Assembly (NCBI RefSeq): GCF_000717175.1
Contig: NZ_JNYD01000006.1
Location: forward strand, 124,001-188,000
DNA: 64,000 nt
Source: Pseudonocardia autotrophica
GTDB taxonomy: Bacteria; Actinomycetota; Actinomycetes; Mycobacteriales; Pseudonocardiaceae
Reading direction: 5' to 3'
Shown: positions 37,683-46,323 of the stretch, piece by piece
Layout: each line of letters starts with the position of its first letter
How positions within the stretch are numbered: the stretch's first letter is position 1
Made by a program: the position numbers and the translations under genes
The notes under the pieces: generated by a model
The model's input: the letters and a program-made list of their open reading frames with translations, nothing else
What the model was told of the DNA's origin: nothing
Database searches by the model: none

Positions 37683-39349
37683 TTGAGGTCGTCCTCGTCG
37701 GCCCGCAGCACCCACTGGGCGAAGCGCTCACCCTGCTCGCGCTGCGCGACGTACTTCCGCACCACGCGCTCGACGTACTCGCCGAGCTCCTTGCTCGTGA
37801 CCTTGAGCCCGCGCAGCTTGCGGCCGAAGCCGGCGTCGAGGCCCAGCCCGCCACCCAGGTGCACCTGGAAGCCCTCGACCTGGTTGCCCTCGGCGTCGCG
37901 CACGATCATGCCCTTGAGGCCGATGTCGGCGACCTGGGTGCGCGCGCAGGAGTTCGGGCAGCCGTTGAGGTGGATCGACACCGGCGTGTCGATGTCGCCC
38001 TGGATGTCGGCGAGCCGCTCCTCCAGATCCGTGACCAGGCGGATCGCCCGCTCCTTGGTCTCGACGATCGCGAGCTTGCAGAACTCGATGCCGGTGCACG
38101 CCATGGTCGCGCGCCGCCACGGCGAGGGGTTCGCCTGCAGACCGAGCCCCTCGGCCTCGGCGACCAGGGCGTCGACGGCGGCGTCGGGCACGTCGAGCAC
38201 GACGACCTTCTGCTGGGGGGTCAGCCGGACCCGGCGCGACCCCGCGGACTCGGCGGCCTTGGCCAGCGCGACCAGGGTGTCCCCGGAGACGCGGCCGGAC
38301 GCCGGGGCGAGGCCGATGTAGTTGGCGCCGTCCTTCTGCTTGTGCACGCCCACGTGGTCGATCGGGCGCTCCGGGATCGCCGGGGCGGGCCCGTCGACCA
38401 GCGTGCGGCCCAGGTACTCCTCCTCGAGCACGCGGCGGAACTCCTCCGCGCCCCAGTCGGAGATCAGGAACTTGAGGCGGGCACGGTTGCGCAGCCGCCG
38501 GTAGCCGTAGTCCCGGAAGACCGACACGACCCCGGCCCAGACCTCGGGGATCTCGTCGAGGGGGACCCACGCGCCCAGCCGCTGCGCGATCTTGGGGTTG
38601 GTGGACAGGCCGCCGCCGACCCAGAGGTCGAAGCCGGGCCCGTGCTCGGGGTGCTCGACGCCGACGAACGAGATGTCGTTGACCTCGTGCGCGGTGTCCT
38701 GCTGCCAGGAGATGGCCGTCTTGAACTTGCGGGGCAGGTTCGAGAACTCCTTGGACCCGATGTAGCGGTCCAGGATCGTGCGGATCGCGGGCTCCGGGTC
38801 GACCGGGTCCGCGGCGGCGATCCCCGCGACGGGCGAGCCGAGGATCACGCGCGGGGTGTCGCCGCACGCCTCCGTGGTCAGCAGGCCGACACCCTCGACC
38901 TTCTCCCAGATCGCCGGCATGTCCTCGACCTGGATCCAGTGGTACTGGATGTTCTGCCGGTCGGTGATGTCCGCGGTGTTGCGCGCGTACTGCTGGCTGA
39001 CCTCACCCAGGACCCGCAGCTGCTCGGTGGTGAGGGCGCCGCCGTCGCACCGGATCCGCAGCATGAAGTAGCGGTCGTCGAGCTCCTCGGGCTCCAGGGC
39101 GGCCGTGCGCCCGCCCTCGATCCCCGGCTTGCGCTGGGTGTAGAGGCCCCACCAGCGGAAACGGCCCCGCAGGTCGGCGGGGTCGATCGAGTCGAAGCCG
39201 CGCTTGGCGTAGATGTTCTCGATCCGGGTGCGGACGTTGAGCCCGTCGTCGTCGCGCTTGCTGCGCTCGTTCGGGTTCAGCGGCTCGCGGTGGCCGAGCT
39301 TCCACTGGCCTTCGCCGCGCTTGCGCTTGGCAGGGGTTTCCGTGGGCAT
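37679..39349 (-). CDS. sir: Ferredoxin-dependent sulfite reductase
   Basis: A 556-residue siroheme/[4Fe-4S] enzyme of the NirA/SirA type. Two ferredoxin-like half domains alternate with catalytic domains; the cluster ligands are in ACTGIEFC and NGCPNSC. It reduces sulfite to sulfide by six electrons. The Mtb relative NirA (Rv2391) was first called a nitrite reductase but acts in sulfate assimilation; the context here supports sulfite. It is the first structural gene of the operon, behind a leader peptide. Confidence 0.94.
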   Translation of the reverse strand: MPTETPAKRKRGEGQWKLGHREPLNPNERSKRDDDGLNVRTRIENIYAKRGFDSIDPADLRGRFRWWGLYTQRKPGIEGGRTAALEPEELDDRYFMLRIRCDGGALTTEQLRVLGEVSQQYARNTADITDRQNIQYHWIQVEDMPAIWEKVEGVGLLTTEACGDTPRVILGSPVAGIAAADPVDPEPAIRTILDRYIGSKEFSNLPRKFKTAISWQQDTAHEVNDISFVGVEHPEHGPGFDLWVGGGLSTNPKIAQRLGAWVPLDEIPEVWAGVVSVFRDYGYRRLRNRARLKFLISDWGAEEFRRVLEEEYLGRTLVDGPAPAIPERPIDHVGVHKQKDGANYIGLAPASGRVSGDTLVALAKAAESAGSRRVRLTPQQKVVVLDVPDAAVDALVAEAEGLGLQANPSPWRRATMACTGIEFCKLAIVETKERAIRLVTDLEERLADIQGDIDTPVSIHLNGCPNSCARTQVADIGLKGMIVRDAEGNQVEGFQVHLGGGLGLDAGFGRKLRGLKVTSKELGEYVERVVRKYVAQREQGERFAQWVLRADEDDLK

Positions 39350-39461
39350 GGTGGTGGGAGCTCCTGAGCTCTGCGGGGGCGGCGTCGGGGCATGCCGGGG
39401 CGTTCGGGATTCCGGCGCGGACCGGGGCCTGGTCTGACGGGGTCGAGGGCGCGGCGTGGCG

Positions 39462-39542
39462 CTACCGTCGACAGAGCGCGCTGTTCACCCGGTGCAGGTC
39501 CACGTGGCGTCGTGCCACGAGGCGCAGAGTCAGCGCAGTCAC
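39462..39542 (-). CDS. Sulfur-operon leader peptide (26 aa)
   Basis: A GTG-started frame of 26 codons ending ARRHVDLHRVNSALCRR. The RRHVDLxRxxSAxC signature matches the short putative leader peptides that precede sulfur metabolism and transport operons across actinobacteria. Its stop lies 112 nt before sir. Cysteine supply probably governs ribosome stalling at the near-terminal Cys codon and hence operon expression; this mechanism is inferred. CACCCT lies 7 nt before the GTG, so it may be leaderless itself. Confidence 0.82.
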   Translation of the reverse strand: MTALTLRLVARRHVDLHRVNSALCRR

Positions 39543-39622
39543 GCACCACAGGGTGCCACGCTGTCCGGACCAAAGGCCACCGGGCGCCCGGATGCTGGGA
39601 GGGGATTCACAGGCGCCGGGCG

Positions 39623-40915
39623 TCAGTCCCGGTTGCGGCCGTTCCCGTTCCCGTTGCCGTTCCCGTTGCCCCGGTCGCCGTCGTCGCCGTCCTCGTCGCC
39701 GAGCTGGTCGAGGTAGTCGCGGAGGTCGAACTCCTCGTCCTCCTCGTCGTCGCGCAGGACGACGCGGGGCGCGCGGGTCGGTACGGGCTTCGGGGTGGGC
39801 GTGGCCTGCTCGAGCGCGGCGCCGGCAGCGGTCGCGAGGTGCGGCACCGGCTGGGTCGTCGGCGCCGCCGGCTCGGCGGGTGCGGTCGGCGCCGGGGTGG
39901 GGACGACGGCCGGCGCCGTCTCCGTCGGACCGGAGAGCAGGCTCGTGCCGAGGACGACGACACCACCGGCCGCGACCACTCCTCCGGCGACGACGGTCGC
40001 CAGCCGTCGGCGCGGCGCGGGCCGGGCGGGGGAGCGGTGCCGGGCCTGTGCGGGGACGGGCAGCGGCGTGGTGCGCGGGCGGGGGACCGCGATCTCCCCC
40101 AGCCGCTCGCCGACCTCGGCGGCGCTCGGCCGGGCCGCGACCTCGTCGGCGGTCATCGCGATCAGCAGGGTGCGCAGCGGGGGATCGAGGTGCGGCGGCA
40201 CGTCGGGGCGGCGGTGGATGCGCGCGACCGCCGACTCCAGGGCGGCGCCGGCGTACTCGCGCCGGCCGGTCAGTGCCTCCAGCAGGACCAGGCCGAGGGA
40301 GTAGACGTCCGCGGGCGGCCCGACCTCGCGACCCTTCACCTGCTCGGGGGCCATGTAGGCGGGGGTCCCGACGGCCAGGCCGGTGGTCGTGACGCGGGTG
40401 GCGTCGAGCAGCCGGGCGACGCCGAGGTCCGCGAGGAACGCCCGGCCGGTGCGGTCGAGCAACACGTTCGCGGGCTTGACGTCGCGGTGCACCACACCGA
40501 GCGCGTGCAGGTGGGCGAGGGCGCCGGCGATCACGGTGCCGATCGCGGTCACGCGCCCGTCCGGGACCGGGCCGAGCTCGACCAGGTCGGCCAGCGACCC
40601 GCCGTCGACCAGCTGCATGACGACGAAGCCGCGGCCGCCGTCGGCCCCGCCGCCGTCGACCCCGCTGTCCAGGACCTCGACCAGGGCGGGATGGCGCGGG
40701 ACCTGGTCGAGCCCGCGGACGCCGAGCCTGCGGACGTCGATCCCGGGGTGCAGCACCTTGACCGCGACCGCCCGGCCGGTCCGCAGGTCCGTGGCGCGGT
40801 GGACGTGCGCGGTGCCGCCCACGCCGATCAGCTCGTCGAGCCGGTACCGCTCGCCGAGCACGTCGTACTCCGCGTCCGAGCCGGGGTCCGCCCCGGTGCC
40901 CGTCCCGATCTCCAT
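39623..40915 (-). CDS. Membrane-anchored Ser/Thr protein kinase
   Basis: A 430-residue Hanks-type kinase: Gly loop GVGGTAHV (31-38), K53 in AVKVL, HRDVKPAN with D145, DLG instead of DFG at 163-165, and the APE motif in YMAPEQ. One membrane helix lies at about 306-327, then a Pro/Thr-rich linker. The extracellular tail is unusual: an acidic stretch (DDEEDEEFDLRDYLDQLGDE) and a Gly-Asn repeat. No PASTA domains. It is divergent from the hendecad-helix surface protein. Confidence 0.9.
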   Translation of the reverse strand: MEIGTGTGADPGSDAEYDVLGERYRLDELIGVGGTAHVHRATDLRTGRAVAVKVLHPGIDVRRLGVRGLDQVPRHPALVEVLDSGVDGGGADGGRGFVVMQLVDGGSLADLVELGPVPDGRVTAIGTVIAGALAHLHALGVVHRDVKPANVLLDRTGRAFLADLGVARLLDATRVTTTGLAVGTPAYMAPEQVKGREVGPPADVYSLGLVLLEALTGRREYAGAALESAVARIHRRPDVPPHLDPPLRTLLIAMTADEVAARPSAAEVGERLGEIAVPRPRTTPLPVPAQARHRSPARPAPRRRLATVVAGGVVAAGGVVVLGTSLLSGPTETAPAVVPTPAPTAPAEPAAPTTQPVPHLATAAGAALEQATPTPKPVPTRAPRVVLRDDEEDEEFDLRDYLDQLGDEDGDDGDRGNGNGNGNGNGRNRD

Positions 40916-41106
40916 GCCCTGTGGGACCTCCGTCTTCCGCCGTCGCGGCGGCGGCCGCGCGGTGGGGTCCTTGGTACCCCATCCGGGTCGGCCCGACCGC
41001 CACGCGCCCGCGGGGAAGATCGGCGGCGGCCGAACGGCGGAGACGATCTCTCAGGGTTCCGGTTCGGGGTCGCGCGCGGGCGCCCGCGGCGGAATGATCC
41101 ACGGGG

Positions 41107-41122
41107 TTCGGGACACCCCGAA
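41107..41122. promoter_or_regulatory. Inverted repeat in the kinase/surface-protein divergent region
   Basis: TTCGGG (41107-41112), 4 bp, CCCGAA (41117-41122) lies 32 bp before the start of the surface protein. The position suits an operator; a nearby TTCGGGG half-site lies about 40 bp upstream. Confidence 0.3.
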
Positions 41123-41154
41123 ACGGGCACCCGGGCGCGGGCGGAAGGAGGACC

Positions 41155-42288
41155 ATGGCTCCGCGGCACGGACGGGCGCGCGGGCGCATCCCCGCGGCGG
41201 ACCTGCTGCGCGGGGACCGCCGGCCCACGCGACCGGGGCGACGCGGGCTGCTGGCGGCGCTCGCGGCCGTCGGGGTGCTCGGGGTGGGCGGCGCCGCGAC
41301 CTGGGCCGCGGTCACCTCGGACGGAGGTTCCGAGCAGCCCCGGGTGGCGCTGCCGACCATGTCGTCCGCTCCTGCGCCCGGGGGTTCCGCGACGGACGTG
41401 CCCGGGTCGGGTGGGACGGGGTCGACGAGCCCTGGGGCGGGTGGGTCGGACGGGTCCGGGGCGGCGGGTTCTGGTCCGGCGGGTCCTGGTTCGGCCGGCT
41501 CCGGCGGCGCGGGAGGTTCCGGCAGTTCGGGGGACTCGGCCGGCTCAGGCAGCGCGGGAGGGTCCGGCGGCTCGGGCGGAGCCGGTGGCTCCGGGTCCGC
41601 AGGGTCCGGGGGTCCGGGCTCCGGCGGTGCGGGTGGGTCGGGCTCGGGCGCCGGCGGCTCGGTCGGCTCGGGCGGCGGTGGGGGCGTCTCCTCCGGTCCG
41701 GCGGGTGGTGGAGCGGGCTCGACCGTACCGGGAGCCGGCTCCGGCGCCCCTGCTCCGGGTGCTCCCGCTCCTGCGGCCCCTGCTCCTGCGGCCCCTGCTC
41801 CCGCGGCCCCTGCTCCTGCCGGACCGGCGATCACACCGCCCCCGGCCGTCGCCGCACCGCCTCCGGCCGTCGCCGCCCCGCCGCCGGGTGTCGTCGCCCC
41901 GACTCCGGAACCCACGAACCCGGGCTCCCGGCGCGTCGTCCCCGACCCGTCGGAGGACCCGGACGACGACCTCGCCTCGGACCGCGCCGAACGCCGCGCG
42001 AATGAGGCGGAGCGCCGAGCCGACGACGCGGAGCGCCGCGCCGAGGAGGCCGCCGACGAGGCCGAGCGCCGCGCGGAGCTGGCGGTGGAGGACGCCGAGC
42101 GCCGGAGCGAACTCCGGATCGACCAGGAGGAACGCCACGCCGACCAGGAAGGACAGCAGGCCGAGCTGCCCGCCGTCGAGGAGGACCCGGCGGCCGACCT
42201 CACCGACTCCGAGGATTCCTGGGGCACCGGGTGGTGGGACGGCGCCGATCGGGATCGAACCGTCGGCGGCCGGCATCGCGCCGACTGA
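41155..42288 (+). CDS. Anchored low-complexity surface protein with hendecad helix
   Basis: An unrecognised 377-residue protein. A basic N-terminus and a hydrophobic segment (about 31-53) suggest a signal anchor. Then come a Gly/Ser-rich linker (about 80-190), a Pro/Ala-rich region with APAPA repeats from 15-bp DNA units (about 195-255), and a charged helix in which ERR recurs at spacings of 7, 7, 11, 11 and 11 residues (about 280-335), ending in an acidic Trp-containing tail. It looks built to span the cell wall. GGAAGGAGG precedes the ATG. Confidence 0.75.
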   Translation: MAPRHGRARGRIPAADLLRGDRRPTRPGRRGLLAALAAVGVLGVGGAATWAAVTSDGGSEQPRVALPTMSSAPAPGGSATDVPGSGGTGSTSPGAGGSDGSGAAGSGPAGPGSAGSGGAGGSGSSGDSAGSGSAGGSGGSGGAGGSGSAGSGGPGSGGAGGSGSGAGGSVGSGGGGGVSSGPAGGGAGSTVPGAGSGAPAPGAPAPAAPAPAAPAPAAPAPAGPAITPPPAVAAPPPAVAAPPPGVVAPTPEPTNPGSRRVVPDPSEDPDDDLASDRAERRANEAERRADDAERRAEEAADEAERRAELAVEDAERRSELRIDQEERHADQEGQQAELPAVEEDPAADLTDSEDSWGTGWWDGADRDRTVGGRHRAD

Positions 42289-42457
42289 GACGCCGAGCTC
42301 GCGGCGCGGAGGAAGCGACAGACGCGGTCGCGGCCGGCAGCAGTCCGCGCTGGTCCCACCTCTGCGGTGCACGAGCCGCGCGACAGCGGCCCCTGCACCG
42401 CAACTCGCCCGAGCCGGCAGCGCAGGCCCTGCATGATCGTCGGATAGGGAACGCTCT

Positions 42458-42472
42458 CCGCGCTGAGCGCGG
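42458..42472. terminator. Possible terminator hairpin upstream of hemW
   Basis: CCGCGCT, one base, AGCGCGG forms a short palindrome 170 nt after the surface-protein stop. The rest of 42289-42568 shows no gene; 42490-42503 carries a 14-bp sequence repeated at 56174-56187. Confidence 0.3.
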
Positions 42473-42568
42473 ATCCCGCTCCATTCGCCGTGATCATGGA
42501 CGGCCGACCTTGACCAACGACCCCGCCGCGGACGCCGGCTCCGCACCACGAGTCCGTACCGTGGAGTC

Positions 42569-43732
42569 GTGAGCAGGACGCCGTTCGGGATCTACGTGCA
42601 CGTGCCCTTCTGCGCGTCGCGCTGCGGCTACTGCGACTTCAACACCTACACCGCCTCCGAGCTCGCGGGCTCCGGCTCCTCGCCCGACGGCTGGCTCGAG
42701 GCCGTCCGCCGCGAGCTCGCGCTGGCCCGCCGGACCGTCGGCGACCGGGCCGTCGACACGGTCTTCGTGGGCGGGGGCACGCCGTCCCTGATCGGCGCCG
42801 CCCGCCTCGGCACCGTGCTCGACGCGATCCGCGACGAGTTCGGCCTCGCCCCGGGCGCCGAGGTCACCACCGAGTCGAACCCGGAGTCGACGTCCCCGGA
42901 GTTCTTCGCCGGGCTCGTCGGGGCCGGGTTCACCCGCGTCTCGCTCGGCATGCAGTCCGCGGCGCCGCACGTCCTGCGCGTGCTTGAGCGCCGGCACACG
43001 CCGGGCCGGGCCGTCGAGGCCGCCCGCGAGGCCGCGGCCGCCGGGATCGCCCACGTCAACCTGGACCTGATCTACGCGACCCCCGGCGAGACCACGGACG
43101 ACCTCCGCGCGTCGGTCGAGGCGGTGCTCGCCGCGGGCGTCGACCACGTGTCGGCGTACTCGCTGATCGTCGAGGACGGCACGGCCCTGGCCCGCCGGGT
43201 CGCGCGCGGCGAGCTGCCCGCGCCGGACGACGACGTCGCCGCCGAGCGCTACGAGCTCATCGACGACCTCCTCACCGCCGCCGGCCTGCACTGGTACGAG
43301 GTGTCCAACTGGGCCCGCACGCCCGAGGCCGAGTGCCGGCACAACCTCGGCTACTGGCTCGACGGCGACTGGTGGGGCGTCGGGCCCGGCGCCCACTCGC
43401 ACCTCGCGGGCCGGCGCTGGTGGAACGTGAAGCACCCCGCCCGCTACGCCGCGGCCGTCGCGGAGGGCTCACCGGAGGCGGACCACGAGGTGCTGACGGC
43501 CGCGGACCGGCACACCGAGCGCGTGATGCTGCGGCTGCGCCTCGCCGAGGGCCTGGACCTCGCGCTGCTCGACGACCCCGCCCGCCGCGAGGCCGGGCGC
43601 GCGGCCGCGGACGGCCTGCTCGACGCCGCCGCCCTCGACCGCGGCCGGGCGATCCTCACCCGCCTCGGCCGCCTGCTCGCCGACCGCGTGGTCCAGGACC
43701 TGCTGCTCGCGAGCGAGAGCACCCCGGCGTGA
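42569..43732 (+). CDS. hemW: Heme chaperone HemW (radical SAM)
   Basis: A 387-residue radical SAM protein with CxxxCxxC at C15, C19 and C22 followed by DF, the HemW form of the motif. GGGTPSL, the GMQS segment and the C-terminal HemN domain (LDGDWWGVGPGAHSHL) are present. It delivers heme rather than acting as coproporphyrinogen oxidase. TACCGT lies 6 nt before the GTG start (leaderless). Its stop overlaps the lipase start (GTGA). Confidence 0.92.
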   Translation: MSRTPFGIYVHVPFCASRCGYCDFNTYTASELAGSGSSPDGWLEAVRRELALARRTVGDRAVDTVFVGGGTPSLIGAARLGTVLDAIRDEFGLAPGAEVTTESNPESTSPEFFAGLVGAGFTRVSLGMQSAAPHVLRVLERRHTPGRAVEAAREAAAAGIAHVNLDLIYATPGETTDDLRASVEAVLAAGVDHVSAYSLIVEDGTALARRVARGELPAPDDDVAAERYELIDDLLTAAGLHWYEVSNWARTPEAECRHNLGYWLDGDWWGVGPGAHSHLAGRRWWNVKHPARYAAAVAEGSPEADHEVLTAADRHTERVMLRLRLAEGLDLALLDDPARREAGRAAADGLLDAAALDRGRAILTRLGRLLADRVVQDLLLASESTPA

Positions 43733-44529
43733 GCCCCCGGCGCCGGGTGCTGGTCGCGGTCCTGACCGCGCTCGTGCTGGTCGCGGCGGTGGTCGTCGGG
43801 GTACGGGTGGCGAGCTCGACCCGGCCGTCGGTCGACACCGACGCCCGCCCCGCCCAGGACCGCCCCGGCCCGGTGCTGCTCGTTCCCGGCTACGGCGGCG
43901 GCCGCGACTCCCTGCTCCGGCTGGCGGCGCAGATCCAGGCGACGGGCCGCGACGCCCGGGTGCTCACCCTCGTCGGCGACGGCACGGGCGACCTCTCCGC
44001 GCAGGTCCGCCTGCTCGACGACGCCGTCACGGCCGCCCTGGCCGCCGGCGCCCCGTCGGTCGACGTCGTCGGCTACAGCGCCGGCGGTGTGGTCGCCGGC
44101 CTGTGGGTCGCCCGGGACGACGGCGCCGCCAAGGCCCGCCGCATCGTCACCCTGGGCTCACCGCTGAACGGCACGTCGCTCGCCGCGCTCGCCATCGCCC
44201 GGGCCCCCGACGCCTGCCCCACCGCCTGCCGCCAGCTCGCCCCCGGGTCCGCGGAGCTCACCGAGCTGGCGCGGGCGAGGGTCGGCAGCGCCCTGCCCTG
44301 GCTCTCGGTCTGGACCGGGAACGACGAGACCTCCACCCCGCCCGACACCGCGAACCTCCCCGGCGCGGTCAACGTGCCGGTGCAGCAGGTGTGCCCGGGC
44401 GCGCGCGTCACGCACTCGGGCCTGCCGACCGACGCGACCGCGACCGGCCTGGTCCTGCGGGGGATCGCGCCCCGGCCCATCGACCTCACCGGCGCCGGCT
44501 GCGGCACCGCCGCCGCGCCGGGCCGGTGA
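43729..44529 (+). CDS. Secreted or anchored alpha/beta lipase
   Basis: A 266-residue protein with an N-terminal hydrophobic helix (about 7-26, signal or anchor), the oxyanion VPGYGG, nucleophile S117 in GYSAGG and VTLGSPLNGT, as in class 2 (EstA/LipA-like) lipases. Four Cys in the second half suggest disulfides and an extracytoplasmic location. It is translationally coupled to hemW and convergent with the ABC permease, with 7 nt between stops. Confidence 0.85.
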   Translation: MSPRRRVLVAVLTALVLVAAVVVGVRVASSTRPSVDTDARPAQDRPGPVLLVPGYGGGRDSLLRLAAQIQATGRDARVLTLVGDGTGDLSAQVRLLDDAVTAALAAGAPSVDVVGYSAGGVVAGLWVARDDGAAKARRIVTLGSPLNGTSLAALAIARAPDACPTACRQLAPGSAELTELARARVGSALPWLSVWTGNDETSTPPDTANLPGAVNVPVQQVCPGARVTHSGLPTDATATGLVLRGIAPRPIDLTGAGCGTAAAPGR

Positions 44530-44536
44530 GGCGATC

Positions 44537-45367
44537 TCACGTCGTCACGTCCTTGGTGCTGAAGTTGGCCCAGGCGGCACCGAAGGCGATGACGACGTAC
44601 CCGAGCTGCACCAGCACCCCCTCCCGCAGGTTGGTCCAGAGGATCGGGTCGCGGTACAGGTCGATCCACGCCAGCCAGTGCGAGGTCGGCAGATAGGGCT
44701 CGATCGCCGCGGCGGCGTCGAGCGGCTGCAGCGCCGCGCTCGCCACGACGAAGGCCAGCACCCCCAGCGTGGCGGCGAGCGGCGAGTCCGTGAGCGTCGA
44801 GAAGAACAGCCCGACCGCGCCGAGCGCGAGCATGCACAGGGCCAGGTAACCGACGGTCGCGGCGGTCCGGCCCACCACGTCGAGCGGGGTCAGCTCGACG
44901 CCCGACAGCGACGGGATCGCGCCCGCGCCGCCGATCGAGGCGTCGGGCCCGAAGCCGAAGGCCAGGACGCCGACGACGTACGACACCAGGGTCACGAACA
45001 GCACGGCGAGCAGCACGAACGCGGCCACGGAGATCAGCTTCGCCCACAGCAGTCGCACCCGCCCGACCGGCCGCACGAGCAGGTACCGCAGCGTGCCGGC
45101 CGAGGCCTCGCCCGCCACGGTGTCGCCCGCGACGATCGCCACCGTGATCGGCAGGAAGATCGGGATGACGAGCGCGAGCGCCGCCGCCGGGAAGATCTGG
45201 CCGTTGCTCACCACGGCCGACAGGAACGCGCCGCCGCGGCCGGGAGGCGGCGCGAGCCGGGTGGTCGCGAGCAGGATCGCGACGAGCGTCGGCAGCGCGC
45301 AGAGCAGCACCCAGCAGAGCCACACCCGGCGTCGGCGGAGCATCAGCCGCAGCTCGACCCCGATCAC
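44537..45367 (-). CDS. ABC-2 type transporter permease
   Basis: A 276-residue membrane protein with about six helices of the ABC-2 permease type (GDTVAGEASAGTLRYLLVRPV is the conserved cytoplasmic segment). With the ATPase encoded just upstream it forms an exporter. The GTG start overlaps the ATPase stop by four bases. Confidence 0.88.
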   Translation of the reverse strand: MIGVELRLMLRRRRVWLCWVLLCALPTLVAILLATTRLAPPPGRGGAFLSAVVSNGQIFPAAALALVIPIFLPITVAIVAGDTVAGEASAGTLRYLLVRPVGRVRLLWAKLISVAAFVLLAVLFVTLVSYVVGVLAFGFGPDASIGGAGAIPSLSGVELTPLDVVGRTAATVGYLALCMLALGAVGLFFSTLTDSPLAATLGVLAFVVASAALQPLDAAAAIEPYLPTSHWLAWIDLYRDPILWTNLREGVLVQLGYVVIAFGAAWANFSTKDVTT

Positions 45368-46323
45368 CGCGGTCCCCCCGCTCCGCGGGACCGCCCCGGC
45401 ACCACGGCCTCGCGCGGCCTCCGGTCCACCCGGTCGTTCCCCGTCCCGGTCAGCTCCAGCACCACCTGCTCCAGCGTCCGCCGCTCCTCGGTCAGCCCGG
45501 TCACCCGCACGCCGCCGGAGACCAGCCGGGCGTTGAGCGCGGCGGGCTCCGCCCCGCGGACCGTCAGAGTGTCCCCGCGCCGGTCGACGACCTGCCCGTC
45601 GAGCAGCCCGACGACGGCGTCGGGCTCCGGACTGCGCACCAGCACCCGCCCGGTGGGTGTGCGCAGGGCGCCCAGCTCCGACGAGAGCGCCAGCCGGCCC
45701 CTGTCCATCACGCCGACGTGGGTGCACAGCGCCTCGACCTCGGTGAGCAGGTGCGAGGAGAGCACGACCGTGGTCCCGGCCTCGTTCAGCGAGGTCAGGA
45801 GCGCGCGCATCTCCTGGATGCCGCGGGGGTCGAGGCCGTTGGTGGGCTCGTCGAGCAGCAGCAGCTCGGGTTCGCGGAGCAGGGCGGCGGCGATGCCCAG
45901 GCGCTGGCGCATGCCGAGCGAGTAGGCCTTCACCGGGCGCCGGTCGACGCCGCCGAGCCCGACCTGCTCCAGCACCGCGTCGACCCGCCGCCGGCGGTGG
46001 CGCGCCCGGCCCGGCCCCGCGGCGTCGAGCAGCCGGAGGTTGGCCCGCCCGGACAGGTGGTCCCACGCGGCCGGGCCCTCCACGAGCGCGCCGACCCGCG
46101 GCAGCACGGTGCGGGCCCGCCGCGGCATCGGCTCGCCGAGCACCTCGATCGAGCCCGACGTCGCGTGGACCAGCCCGAGCAGCATCCGGACCAGCGTGGT
46201 CTTGCCGGAGCCGTTGGGGCCCAGCAGCCCGAACCGGACGCCTTCCTGGACCTGCAGGGACACCCCGTCGACCGCGGTGACCCGGCCGAACCGCTTGGTG
46301 AGCCCGCTCGTCGCGACGATCAC
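45364..46323 (-). CDS. ABC transporter ATP-binding protein
   Basis: A 319-residue ATPase: Walker A GPNGSGKTT, signature YSLGMRQRLG, Walker B LLLLDEPTNGLDP and switch His in SSHLL. A C-terminal regulatory domain follows. It belongs to the drug/lipid exporter-like ABC-2 group. It overlaps the LolA-like gene upstream and the permease downstream by four bases each. Confidence 0.92.
   Translation of the reverse strand: MIVATSGLTKRFGRVTAVDGVSLQVQEGVRFGLLGPNGSGKTTLVRMLLGLVHATSGSIEVLGEPMPRRARTVLPRVGALVEGPAAWDHLSGRANLRLLDAAGPGRARHRRRRVDAVLEQVGLGGVDRRPVKAYSLGMRQRLGIAAALLREPELLLLDEPTNGLDPRGIQEMRALLTSLNEAGTTVVLSSHLLTEVEALCTHVGVMDRGRLALSSELGALRTPTGRVLVRSPEPDAVVGLLDGQVVDRRGDTLTVRGAEPAALNARLVSGGVRVTGLTEERRTLEQVVLELTGTGNDRVDRRPREAVVPGRSRGAGGPR

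Noticed and set aside
39623..39680. Intergenic CCCGTTCCCGTTGCC repeat as a CRISPR-like or microsatellite element
   Set aside because: It encodes the Gly-Asn tail of the kinase in frame; no spacers are present.
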